Shown: positions 17,378 to 26,089 of the stretch, in pieces | How the letters are laid out: the number at the start of each line of letters is the position of its first letter | How positions within the stretch are numbered: position 1 is the first letter of the stretch | Assembly: GCA_963764565.1 (NCBI GenBank) | Contig: CAVXTD010000015.1 | Coordinates: forward strand, 1 to 64,000 | Direction of reading: 5' to 3' | DNA from: DATBLE01 sp963764565 | GTDB taxonomy: Bacteria; Actinomycetota; Thermoleophilia; Gaiellales; Gaiellaceae | Length of the DNA stretch: 64,000 bases | The notes under the pieces: generated by a model | Told to the model about the DNA's origin: nothing | What the model saw: the letters and a program-made list of their open reading frames with translations, nothing else | Databases searched by the model: none | Position numbers and translations under genes: made by a program

Positions 17378-18414
17378 ATGAAGACCAAGTTCCTGTCCGT
17401 CGGCGCGCTCGCGCTCACCGCGCTCGTCGCGGCCACCGCCGCGCTCGCGGGCGGCTCGGCAAAGAACGACACGACGCTCAACGGCGCGGGTGCGACGTTC
17501 CCGTTCCCGCTGATCTCGCAGTGGCAAAAGGACTATCCGACGAAGACCGGTGTGAAGGTCAACTACAACCCGATCGGCTCCGGCGGCGGGCATCGCCGCG
17601 ATCACCGCTCGCACGGTCGACTTCGGCGCGAGCGACGCTCCGCTGACGCCCGACCAGTTCTGCGAACTGCAAGGGCTGCGTCCAGATCCCGTGGGTGCTG
17701 TCCTCGACGGCGGTCTTGTACAACCTGCCGGGCGTTCCGAACAACCTGAAGCTGACGGGCGCAGAACGTTGCCGAACATCTACCTCGGAAAGATCACGAC
17801 ATGGAACGATCCGGCGATCACGAAGAACAACGCCGGCGTCAGCCTGCCGAGCACCAAGATCACGCCGGTCTTTCGCTCTGACGGCTCGGGAACGACGTAC
17901 AACTTCACCGACTACCTGTCGGCGGTCAGCTCGGAGTTCAAGTCGAAGGTCGGCAACTCGACTTCGGTGAGCTGGCCGGCCGGCATCGGCGGCCGCGGGA
18001 GCTCCGGCGTCGCGGGCGTCGTGAAGAACACCCCGGGCGCCATCGGCTACGCGGACATCGCCTACGCGCTGGCGAACAAGATCCAGTTCGCCCGCATCCA
18101 GAACAAGGCCGGCAAGTGGGTGACTACCGGGCCTGCGCGCGATCGCGGCTGCGGCGTCGACCGTCAAGTCGGTGCCGGCGAACAACGAGATGCACCTCGT
18201 CAACCCGGCGGCGACGAACAAGCTGGCGTACCCGATCTGCACCTTCTCGTACGTCCTGCTGCCGACGAAGAGCGACAAGGCGGCGGATCTCCGCAAGTTC
18301 GTCTTCTACGCCCTCACGCAGGGTCAGAAGATGGGGCCGAAGCTGCTCTTCGTCCCGATCCCGAAGGTCGTGCTGGTCGCGGCCGAGAAGACCCTGAAGC
18401 AGGTCCAGAGCTAG
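17378..18414 (+). CDS. pstS: phosphate-binding protein PstS (several indels)
   Basis: Periplasmic-type phosphate receptor. A signal peptide MKTKFLSVGALALTALVAAT is followed by LNGAGATFPFPLISQWQKDY and NYNPIGSGGG. After frame changes near 17590, 17670, 17770 and 18130 come VDFGASDAPLTPDQF, IYLGKITTWNDPAI, PVFRSDGSGTTYNFTDYL (phosphate-binding loop), NTPGAIGYADIAYAL and the C-terminal LRKFVFYALTQGQKMG. Without indels the length (~345) is normal. There is no lipobox Cys, so it may be secreted or wall-associated. A GAGAGAGGGAG ribosome site precedes ATG 17378. Confidence 0.9.
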
Positions 18415-18439
18415 CACCTACCCGCTCCGGTGCTGGTCC

Positions 18440-18467
18440 AGCGGGCGCCCCACATGGGGCGCCCGCT
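18440..18467 (+). terminator. strong hairpin after pstS
   Basis: Perfect 12-bp stem AGCGGGCGCCCC / GGGGCGCCCGCT with loop ACAT, 26 bases past the pstS stop. There is no clear T-tract, but position and strength suit an intrinsic terminator in GC-rich DNA. Confidence 0.75.
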
Positions 18468-18487
18468 CCCTTTCGGGCACGCGAGGA

Positions 18488-18505
18488 GCGCCCTTCCCAG
18501 GGCGC
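18488..18505. terminator. second hairpin in the same convergent gap
   Basis: Stem GCGCCCT / AGGGCGC with loop TCCC, between pstS and the minus-strand small ORF; probably a terminator for the leftward transcript. Confidence 0.5.
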
Positions 18506-18525
18506 CCTCGCGTCCGTTGCGGAGA

Positions 18526-18702
18526 TCAGGCCGCCGGGAGGGCGACCGGGGCAAGCGAGCCGTCGAGGCGCTCGAGCAGCGCTCGCTCGGTTTCGTCCAG
18601 CCACCAGTTGTCATCGACGACCCTGAGGATGCGCACCAGGGCCGCTCGTTCGTCGTCGCGCAGGAGGAAGACGAAGCCGGCTTCTGCGTACGGCGGTTCC
18701 AC
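18526..18702 (-). CDS. small hypothetical protein, 58 residues
   Basis: Starting at GTG 18702 the product reads EPPYAEAGFVFLLRDDERAA, then LVRILRVVDDNWWLDETE and a short tail. Residue composition (hydrophobic and acidic alternation, Trp-Trp) looks like a real protein more than a chance frame, and it lies downstream of the PhoR-like kinase on the same strand. No family recognised. It may be a shadow; there is no independent evidence of expression. Confidence 0.4.
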   Translation of the reverse strand: MEPPYAEAGFVFLLRDDERAALVRILRVVDDNWWLDETERALLERLDGSLAPVALPAA

Positions 18703-18770
18703 GGTGCGAGTGTGCGGCGCCCGGTCGCAGCCGTGGGCTGCGGAACGGTGAACGGTGGGGGAAGGTCCGG

Positions 18771-19688
18771 CTAGAAGGCGCAGGTGATCGTCAGCCCGCC
18801 GCCCGGCGTCTCCGATGCATCGACCGTGCCTCCAGCCGAGACGACGACGTGCTTGACGATCGCGAGGCCCAGGCCGGTGCCGCGTGAGGATCGGGCGCGG
18901 TCGGCGCGGTAGAAGCGCTCGAAGATCCGCGGCAGGTCCTCCGCCGATACGCCGACGCCCGTGTCCGCGGCGACCAGCAGTGCGCGACCGCCGTCGCTGC
19001 GCACGGAAAGGGTCAGCGTCGCTCCTTCGCCTGCGTAGCGGAGCGAGTTCCCGATCAGGTTCGAGACGACGACCCGGAGCATCCGCGGCCGGACCGGAAG
19101 CTCGAGCGTCTCGTCGCATTCGAGCTCGAGGTGCACCGCGGCCCGGAGCGCCCGTTCTCGCTCCTCCGCCACGACCTCGCGGAGCACGGGGCAGGCGGGG
19201 GTCGTGCCGAGCGAGACCACCTCGCGGCCCGTCTCGAGCTCGCTCAGGAAGAGCACGTCGTCGATCAGCTCGCCGATCTGGGCGACCTCGGCGCGCGCGT
19301 GCGCGATCACCTCGGACGTGTCGACCTCGGGGAAGTCCGCGGTCTCGAGCAGGACGAGCAGCCGCGCGAGCGGCGTGCGCAGCTCGTGGGAGACGGCAGC
19401 GGTGAAGCCGGCCCGGAGCTCCTCGTAGGCAGCCAGCTCGCCGGAGCGGCTGCTCAGGTAGACGAGGCGCTCGCGGCGGCCGTCGACCTGGTATGGGATC
19501 ACGACCGGTATCCGCGCCGCATCCTCGCGGAGGAGATCCTCCGGGATCGGCTCGCCTTCGTGGACGCCCTCGAGCAGGTCGCGCGCGCGCCGGCTGGCGA
19601 CGACGACGGTGCCGTCCTCGTCGAGGACGAGTACCATCTCCGGGCTCTCCTCGATCAGGAAGCGCCCCCTGGCGGCTTCGACGGCCAC
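18771..19688 (-). CDS. PhoR/SenX3-like histidine kinase without membrane segment
   Basis: 305 residues. A short PAS-like N-terminal domain (MVLVLDEDGTVVVASRRARD) is followed by HisKA with AAVSHELRTPLARLL and a HATPase domain: N-box VVSNLIGNSLRYAG, G1 AADTGVGVS, F-box RIFERFYRADRA, G2 GTGLGLAIVKHVV. No transmembrane helix is visible, unlike SenX3/PhoR, so sensing must be cytoplasmic, plausibly through PhoU. GTG 19688 starts the gene; it is divergent from the response regulator with a PHO box between them. Confidence 0.92.
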   Translation of the reverse strand: MAVEAARGRFLIEESPEMVLVLDEDGTVVVASRRARDLLEGVHEGEPIPEDLLREDAARIPVVIPYQVDGRRERLVYLSSRSGELAAYEELRAGFTAAVSHELRTPLARLLVLLETADFPEVDTSEVIAHARAEVAQIGELIDDVLFLSELETGREVVSLGTTPACPVLREVVAEERERALRAAVHLELECDETLELPVRPRMLRVVVSNLIGNSLRYAGEGATLTLSVRSDGGRALLVAADTGVGVSAEDLPRIFERFYRADRARSSRGTGLGLAIVKHVVVSAGGTVDASETPGGGLTITCAF

Positions 19689-19748
19689 CTCGTCTCGTTC
19701 GGCGTCGTCCGGGCGGTTCCCGCGTAGGAAACGGCCGCATCACCAACT

Positions 19749-19770
19749 GTTCACCAAATGTTCACTGGGG
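19749..19770 (+). promoter_or_regulatory. PHO box, two phased 11-nt units, upstream of response regulator
   Basis: GTTCACCAAAT and GTTCACTGGGG, contiguous 11-base units, in the gap between the divergent kinase and response regulator genes. Indicates autoregulation of the two-component system and of ppk downstream. Confidence 0.85.
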
Positions 19771-19815
19771 TGGCACCCGCCCACGGCGTCCTCGCGACGA
19801 TCATGCCAGTGGATC

Positions 19816-20511
19816 ATGAGCAAGGTTCTGATCGTCGAGGACGACGACGTCATCGGCAGGGGAATGGCGAGTCATCTGGCGCTCGCCGGCTTCGATCCGC
19901 TGCTGGTCGGCCAGGGCGAGGTCGGCCTCGCCCGGCTGCGCTACGAGCATCCCGACGCGTGCGTGCTCGACCTGATGCTGCCCGGGCTCGACGGCTGGGA
20001 GCTGATCGAGACCGTGCGCGGCGAGGGGATCGGCACGCCGATCATCGTCGTCAGCGCACGCGGAACCGAGAGCGACAGGATCCGGGCGCTCGAGCTCGGG
20101 GCCGACGACTACCTCGTCAAGCCGTTCTCGATGGGCGAGCTCGTCGCGCGCGTGCGCGCGGCGGTGCGGCGAGGCGTCCGTTCTCAGATCGCCGACCGCG
20201 GTGAGCGGATCGAGATCGAGGAGCTCGTGATCGACCCGCGCAACGTCCAGGCGTACGTCGACGGCGTGAGCGCGGAGTTGACCCCGACCGAGTTCAGGCT
20301 GCTGCATGCACTCGCGCTCGAGGCGGGCCGCGTCGTCAGCCGGGAGGAGCTGATGCAGGCGATCTGGGGCCGGCGCCAGCGCTACCGCGACCGCACCGTC
20401 GACGTGTTCATCCGGAAGCTTCGCGACAAGATCGACCGGCGCGCGCTCACCCACACGTTCCTGCACACACGCCACGGGGTCGGCTACAAGCTCGAGGCGC
20501 TCGCCAAGTAG
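19816..20511 (+). CDS. PhoB/RegX3-like response regulator
   Basis: 231 residues. The receiver domain has acidic pocket VEDDD, phosphoacceptor Asp52 in VLDLMLPGLDGWE, Thr/Ser at VVSARG and Lys in DDYLVKPFS. A C-terminal OmpR/PhoB winged helix follows: LTPTEFRLLHALALEAGRVV, RDRTVDVFIRKLRDKI and HTRHGVGYKLE. Divergent from the soluble kinase and preceded by a PHO box, so the likely master regulator of this island. Its TAG overlaps the ppk GTG by one base, coupling regulator and polyphosphate kinase. Confidence 0.94.
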   Translation: MSKVLIVEDDDVIGRGMASHLALAGFDPLLVGQGEVGLARLRYEHPDACVLDLMLPGLDGWELIETVRGEGIGTPIIVVSARGTESDRIRALELGADDYLVKPFSMGELVARVRAAVRRGVRSQIADRGERIEIEELVIDPRNVQAYVDGVSAELTPTEFRLLHALALEAGRVVSREELMQAIWGRRQRYRDRTVDVFIRKLRDKIDRRALTHTFLHTRHGVGYKLEALAK

Positions 20512-22591
20512 TGGCAGGGACCCGCCGGAGGCCGAAGTCGGCCGAGAAGCTGCTCAACCGCGAGCTGTCGGCGATCGACTGGAGCGTCCGCGTGCTCGAG
20601 CAGGCGTCCGACCCCAAGCTTCCCCTGCTCGAACGGGTCAAGTACTGCGCGTTCGTCTCCTCGCACATGGACGAGTTCTTCGCCGTACGCGTCGCCGGGC
20701 TGCTCGACCAGGCGGCCTCGGGGCTGAACGTCCGCTCCGACGACGGCCGCTCGCCGAAGGCGATGCTGGCCGAGATCCGAAAGCGGGTCGGGGAGCTGAG
20801 CGAGCGTCAGATGCGGCTGTGGACACGAGAGCTCGTTCCCGCGCTGGCCGCCGAGGGGATCGTGGTCGGCCGGGTCGCAGATTGCACGGCCGAGGAGCTC
20901 GACGAGCTGGCCGCGCGGTTCCGCCAGGACATCTATCCGGTGCTGACACCCTTGGCGGTCGGCCCGGGCCAGCCGTTCCCGTACATCTCGGCGCTGTCGC
21001 TCAGCCTGGCGGTGTTCGTCCGCGACCCGGACACGGGCGAGGAGCGGCTGGCGCGCGTGAAGGTGCCGGAAGGGCTGCCCCGGTTCTTCGAAGTCGGCGC
21101 CAGGGGGCTGTTCATACCGCTGGAGGACGTGATCGCCCACTTCCTGGCCGCGCTCTTCCCGCAGATGGAGATCAGCGAGCCGGTCGTCTTCCGGCTGACC
21201 AGAGACGCGGACTTCGAGGTCTCGGACGAGGCCGACGACCTGCTGGAGGCGGTACAGCTCGAGCTGCGCAGACGGCGCTTCGGCGACATCGTCCGGATCG
21301 AGGTCTCGTCCTCGGCCTCGGCCGCGATGCTGGATCGGCTCAAGCGTGGACTCGGGGTGGCGGACGACCAGGTCTATCTCGTCGCAGGGCCTCCTCGATC
21401 TCGCCGACGCGATGCAGCTCGCCGGGCTCGACCGCCCCGAGCTGAAGGACGAGCCGTGGGTGCCGGTCACCCACCCGCGCTTCGCGGCCGGGCCGAGCGT
21501 GATCTTCAGCGAGATCGCCAAGGCGGACGTCCTCGTCCATCATCCCTACGACTCGTTCGCGACCAGCTTCGAGGCGTTCGTCCGCACCGCGGCGAGCGAT
21601 CCCGACGTGATCGGAATGAAGGCGACGGTCTACCGGACGAGCGACGAGACGCCGCTCGTGCCGGCGATGATCGAGGCGGCCGAGAACGGAAAGCAGAGCG
21701 TGTGCCTCGTCGAGCTGAAGGCGCGTTTCGACGAGCGGCGCAACATCGAGTGGTCGCAGGCGCTCGAGCGCGCAGGCGTCCACGTCGTCCACGGGTTCCC
21801 GAACCTGAAGATCCACGCCAAGGCGACGCTCGTCGTGCGTCGCGAGGGCGGCGGGCTGCGCCGGTACGTTCACATCGGTACGGGCAACTACCACTCCGCC
21901 ACCGCTCGCATCTACGAGGACTTCGGGCTGTTCACCGCCGACCCGGAGATCGCCGAGGACGTCGCCAACCTGTTCAACTACGTGACGGGCTTCGGCCGTC
22001 CCGAACGCTTCCGCAAGCTGCTCGTCGCGCCGTTCAACCTGCGAGAGCGGGTGATCGAGGAGATCCGGGCCGTCGCGCAGGCCGCCGCGGCGAAGAAGCA
22101 CGCGCGCATCCGTCTGAAGGTGAACAACCTGAGCGACCGCGCGATCATCGACGAGCTCTACCTCGCCTCCCAGGCCGGGGCGAAGATCGACCTGATCGTG
22201 CGCAGCATCTGCGCGGTTCGTCCCGGGATCAAGGGCCTGAGCGAGAACATCCGCGTCCGGAGCGTGCTCGGTCGCTTCCTCGAGCACAGCCGCGTCTACC
22301 ACTTCGAGGCTCGCGGGAACCGCTCGTACTACGTCGGCAGCGCCGACCTGCTCCCGCGGAACCTCGACCATCGGCTGGAGGCGGTCGCGCCTGTGCAGGA
22401 CGCCCGCCTCCAGCAGCGCCTCGGCGTCTGCGCTCGACACGCTGCTCGCCGACGAGTCCGCCTGGATCCTCCAGTCCGACGGGGCGTGGAAGCGGCAGGC
22501 GCCGAAGAAGGGAGAGCAGCCGAAGACAGGCCAGGCGCTGCTGATGCGCTCGGCCCGGCGTCGCCGCCGCTCGCCGCGGAGGGTCTCTTGA
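20511..22591 (+). CDS. ppk: polyphosphate kinase 1 (two indels)
   Basis: Polymerises phosphate from ATP into polyphosphate. N-terminal LLNRELSAIDWSVRVLEQA and YCAFVSSHMDEFFAVRVAGL are PPK1 hallmarks; the catalytic domain holds FPNLKIHAKATLVVR (autophosphorylated His) and RYVHIGTGNYHSATARIYED. Indels near 21380 and 22425 separate three frames; the true C-terminus is KRQAPKKGEQPKTGQALLMR and ends at TGA 22591. Length after repair ~693, normal. Directly coupled to the response regulator. Confidence 0.94.
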
Positions 22592-22593
22592 TC

Positions 22594-22615
22594 GTTCACC
22601 GGATCTTCACCGGAG
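22594..22615 (+). promoter_or_regulatory. PHO box, two phased 11-nt units, upstream of ppx
   Basis: GTTCACCGGAT and CTTCACCGGAG, contiguous 11-base units, starting two bases after the ppk stop and ending 44 bases before the ppx GTG. Suggests ppx is induced with the rest of the island. Confidence 0.8.
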
Positions 22616-22659
22616 CGTCTCCACTTGACCGCCGGGGTGCCCGCGACAATGGTCGTGGC

Positions 22660-23559
22660 GTGAACGTTGCCGTCATCGACGTCGGGTCGAACACGATCCG
22701 CCTGCTGGTCGCCTCCCGCTCGCCGCGGGGCCTGACCCAGGTCGCCCGTGCCAAGCGGGCGGTCGGTCTCGGGGCCGACATCGAGCGTGACGGTGCGATC
22801 TCGGCGGCGAAGATGGCGGAGGCCGCCGAATGTCTCTCTCGCTTCATGAGCGAGGCGCGCCGTGCGGGGGCCGTTCTGTTCGACGTCGTCGTCGCCTCGC
22901 CGGGCCGTCAGGCGGAGAACGGAGATCAGCTCGTGCACTCGCTGTCCCGGGCGGCGGGCACGCTCGTGCGTGTGCTCTCGCGGGACGAGGAGGCGCGTCT
23001 GGCGTTCGAGGGCGCGCTCGCTCGGGCGAAGCCCGCCGGGGCCGTGGCCGTTTGCGACGTCGGCGGAGGCTCGACGCAGACCGCGGTGGGGACCGCCGCG
23101 GGCGGGCCGGCCTGGCTGCGGTCGGTCGACCTCGGCTCGCTTCGGCTCAGCAGGCGCATCCCGTGCTCGGACCCTCCCCGCAAGGACGAGATCGACGCGC
23201 TCCGAGCCGAAGCGCGATCCGTCCTCGGGCAGCTGACGCCGCCGCTTCCCGCCGAGGCGATCGCGGTCGGCGGTACGGCGCGGGGGGCGAGGAGGATGGT
23301 CGGACGGACACTCGGCCCGAACGAGCTCAAGAGCGCGTTGCGTCTGCTGCGCAGAGAACCGGCCCGTGCGGTGGCGGCCCACTACGACGTCGACGTCTGG
23401 CGCGCGAAGGCGCTTCCGGCAGGGTTGGCGATCCTCGCCGAGCTCCAGGCGCTTCTCGGCGTCCCGTTTCAGGTCGGTCGGGGCGGGCTACGGGAAGGCC
23501 TCGCGCTCGAGCTGCTCGACCGACTCGAGTACGGCCAGGTCGCGCGCGTAGCTGAGTAG
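22660..23559 (+). CDS. ppx: Ppx/GppA-family exopolyphosphatase
   Basis: 299 residues, short single-module Ppx/GppA protein of the ASKHA ATPase fold. VAVIDVGSNTIRLLVA is phosphate-1, AVCDVGGGSTQTAVG is phosphate-2, and AIAVGGTARGARRMVG is the adenosine-type loop. It hydrolyses polyphosphate or pppGpp. GTG 22660 puts the phosphate-1 motif at the N-terminus as expected. The C-terminal HD-like domain of long Ppx is absent. The last 72 bases overlap the convergent Nudix gene. Confidence 0.92.
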   Translation: MNVAVIDVGSNTIRLLVASRSPRGLTQVARAKRAVGLGADIERDGAISAAKMAEAAECLSRFMSEARRAGAVLFDVVVASPGRQAENGDQLVHSLSRAAGTLVRVLSRDEEARLAFEGALARAKPAGAVAVCDVGGGSTQTAVGTAAGGPAWLRSVDLGSLRLSRRIPCSDPPRKDEIDALRAEARSVLGQLTPPLPAEAIAVGGTARGARRMVGRTLGPNELKSALRLLRREPARAVAAHYDVDVWRAKALPAGLAILAELQALLGVPFQVGRGGLREGLALELLDRLEYGQVARVAE

Positions 23560-23904
23560 CTCGCGCGCAGCCGCTGCCGGCAGCCAGCGGGCATCGTCGA
23601 TCTCGTTCGTCGGGGACAGCGCGCCTTCCCGCGGTTGCATCAGCCAGTACCGCACGAGCTTCGGTCTCCCCTTGGAGTCGGCATAGGAGCTGCTCGCCAC
23701 CTCGGGCCCCAGCTCGCAGCGCAGGCCGGTCTCCTCCTCGACCTCGCGGATCGCACACGCCTCGTCGCTCTCTCCCGGCTCGGCCTTGCCCTTCGGGAGC
23801 GTCCAGTCGTCGTACGCCGGCCGGTGGACGACGACGACTTCGAGCTCGCCGTGGTTGTCCCGGACGACGACACCGCCTGCCGCGCGCACGACCCGCTCGC
23901 TCAC
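23488..23904 (-). CDS. Nudix hydrolase with complete Nudix box
   Basis: 138 residues, MutT-like. The Nudix box GKAEPGESDEACAIREVEEE continuing to TGL matches GX5EX7REUXEEXGU fully, so it should be catalytically active on a nucleoside diphosphate derivative (Ap4A or diphosphoinositol-type substrates are common for this short form). GTG 23904 overlaps the stop of the CHAD gene by four bases. Its 3' end runs 72 bases into ppx on the opposite strand. Operon partner of a polyphosphate-associated CHAD protein. Confidence 0.9.
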   Translation of the reverse strand: MSERVVRAAGGVVVRDNHGELEVVVVHRPAYDDWTLPKGKAEPGESDEACAIREVEEETGLRCELGPEVASSSYADSKGRPKLVRYWLMQPREGALSPTNEIDDARWLPAAAARELLSYARDLAVLESVEQLEREAFP

Positions 23905-25323
23905 GTGAAGGCGGCCCGGCCCGCCTTCTCGAGGTCGCGCCAGGCGCCGGGGAAGGCACGCCGGGCTGCCTGCTTGCGGATCCGCTGCCGTTCGACGAGC
24001 CGGCCGGCCGCCAGGGCGGTCCGGCTGCCGTCCCGAACGGCCAGCTCGCGGATTCGCGCCTCGGCGACGCAGGCGTCCTGGTGCTCTCCGATCACGTCCT
24101 GAAGGTTCTTCGCCCTCCGCACGAACCGCGCCCCGGCCTTCCCGAGAACCGGCTCGCCGAGCTCGGCGGCGTAGCGGGCCCGCTTGGTCTCGATGCGGAT
24201 GCGGTGGAGCTGGTCGTCGGACGGTCGATCGGGGAGGGCCTTCACGGCCCGGCGGAGGCGGTCGAACGTCGCTCGCGCGATCTCCGGGAAGCGACACCGT
24301 GCCTGCGGCGGCCGGCGCCGTGGACGCGCCCGCGAGCGTGTCGAGGAGCCGGAAGTAACGGTCGTCGACCAGGCCGTCCAGCATGGCGGCACGGGCACCG
24401 GCGCGCTCGTGTACCAGCCGCTTGCGCAGGCTCGTGAAAGCACGCGCATCGTCTCGCTCCAGCGTTGCCGCCTCCGTGTCCAGATGGTCGAGCAGGACGT
24501 CGAGGTCTCTGACCGGCCCGAGCAGGCCTCCGAGCCAGCCGAGCTCCGCGCGCAGCGGCTCGGCCCATTCGGGCGCGACCAGGCCGCGCGCGGCACGGAG
24601 CAGGGAACGCGACCGACGTGCAGCGACGCGCAGCTGGTGGAGGGCTTCCGGATCCTCGCCGAGCCTCACGCCTGGGTCGTTCGCGAGCATCGTCTCGTAC
24701 TGCGTGACGAGGAGCGAGCGGAGCCGCTCGACGGGCTCGCCGTTCACCCGCGCTCGCTCTGGACGCGTGGGCGCGAGGACTCGCTGGAGCTTCGGGATGC
24801 CGTCGCCGCGCCGGGCACCAGCCTTGCGAAGCGCCTTACCGAGCCGCCCGAGAGGTGCCGTATCGCCGGCCACGACCTCGGCTTCGATCTCCGTAAAGGA
24901 GTCCGCCCGACGGTGTCCGTCGAGGACGTCGACGCTGTCGATCACGACTTCGATCCGGCTCGGGCCCTCGGCGACGGTGACGCCGCTGCGGCGGGTCCGC
25001 AGCTTCGCGACCGGTTGGAGGCCGTTGTGCGCGCGGAGCAGCGCCGGAAGGAGACGCAGCAGTGGCTCGGGTGGTCGCGACGGGCCTCCGGTCTGCTCCA
25101 GCTCGAGCCGGCCCTCCTCCGCCGGGAGCTTCAGCTGCCAGACGCCGGCCGTGTTCTCGACCCGTCGGCGAAGGGTGATTCCCGAGCGCAGCAGCCGCAG
25201 GTCCGGAGTGTCGTGATAGGTGGAGGTGAACGTGCGGGGAGGAAGCGGCGTACCCCCGAGGTCGGGCAGAGCAAAGCCCGAATCGGCGTCGAGCTTGAGC
25301 TCGCGTTCGACGGTCTTCTTCAC
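23901..25323 (-). CDS. CYTH-CHAD domain protein, polyphosphate-linked (one indel)
   Basis: N-terminal CYTH/triphosphate-tunnel domain with the ExExK motif in VERELKLDAD and a second charged strand in SFTEIEAEVV. The C-terminal CHAD domain contains LHQLRVAARRSRSLLRAAR and the His/Lys/Arg-rich LHRIRIETKRARYAAEL. One indel near 24280 separates the two halves of CHAD. CHAD domains bind polyphosphate granules and CYTH domains act on triphosphates, so placement next to ppk and ppx is meaningful. GTG 25323 start. Confidence 0.9.
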
Positions 25324-25393
25324 CCGTTGAATCGTAGTCCGCTCTTCCCGCCATCACGGCTTCGGCGTCCGGCGCCGCGGTAAGCTCGGCCGG

Positions 25394-26089
25394 ATGGCGA
25401 AGGTCCTGATCGTCGAGGACGACGAGATCATCGCGCAGGGCATGGCCACCCACCTGGCTGCGGAGGGCTTCGACCCGATCGTGGTCGGCAAGGGAGATCA
25501 GGGCCTGGCGCGGCTTCGCTACGAGCAGCCGGACGTTTGCGTGCTCGATCTGATGCTGCCCGAGCGGGATGGGTGGAGCGTGATCGAGACGGCCCGCGCG
25601 GAGGGGATCGGCACGCCGATCGTCGTGGTCAGCGCCCGTGGCACCGAGCACGACCGCGTGCACGCGCTCGAGATCGGCGCGGACGACTACCTCGTCAAGC
25701 CGTTCTCGATGAAGGAGCTCACCGCGCGCGTGCGGGCCGCCGCCAGGCGCGGCGCGCGTCCGCAGGAGACGCCGCGCGGCGAGGCGATCGAGGTCGAGGA
25801 GCTGAGGATCGACCCGCGCGAGGTGCAGGCCTATGTTGCGGGCGAGAGCGCGGATCTGACCCCGACCGAGTTCCGGCTGCTCTACGCCCTCGCTCTGGAG
25901 GGGGGCCGCGTCGTCACGCGGGACGAGCTGCTCCAGCGCCTGTGGGGCCGGCGCGAGACGCATCGCGACCGGACCGTCGACGTCTTCGTCAAGAAGCTGC
26001 GCGAGAAGCTCGACCTTCCGGGCGCGACCCACACCTTCATCCAGACCAGGTACGGCGTCGGCTACAAGTTCGAGCCGGTCGCCAAGTAG
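25394..26089 (+). CDS. second RegX3-like response regulator, orphan
   Basis: 231 residues, same length and most of the same sequence as the regulator at 19816: Asp52 in VLDLMLPERDGWS, Lys in DDYLVKPFSMKELTARVRAA, winged helix LTPTEFRLLYALALEGGRVV and QTRYGVGYKFE. No kinase gene is adjacent, so it may share the kinase at 18771 or answer to another. It is divergent from the CYTH-CHAD gene with about 70 bases between. The last 28 bases overlap the convergent SRPBCC gene. Confidence 0.93.
   Translation: MAKVLIVEDDEIIAQGMATHLAAEGFDPIVVGKGDQGLARLRYEQPDVCVLDLMLPERDGWSVIETARAEGIGTPIVVVSARGTEHDRVHALEIGADDYLVKPFSMKELTARVRAAARRGARPQETPRGEAIEVEELRIDPREVQAYVAGESADLTPTEFRLLYALALEGGRVVTRDELLQRLWGRRETHRDRTVDVFVKKLREKLDLPGATHTFIQTRYGVGYKFEPVAK

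Noticed and set aside
15358..17646. Apparent PstC-PstA-PstS fusion
   Set aside because: Produced by indels; each gene has its own start, stop and complete set of motifs.
21340..23382. Long minus-strand open frame opposite ppk and ppx
   Set aside because: Same reason: both plus-strand genes show conserved catalytic motifs across the whole stretch.
23488..25323. Apparent CYTH-CHAD-Nudix fusion protein
   Set aside because: CHAD continues in another frame to a stop overlapping a GTG for the Nudix gene, so there are two genes separated by an indel artefact.
25310..25340. Possible PHO box upstream of the second regulator
   Set aside because: Only one CTTCACC core is present and no second unit at 11-base spacing.
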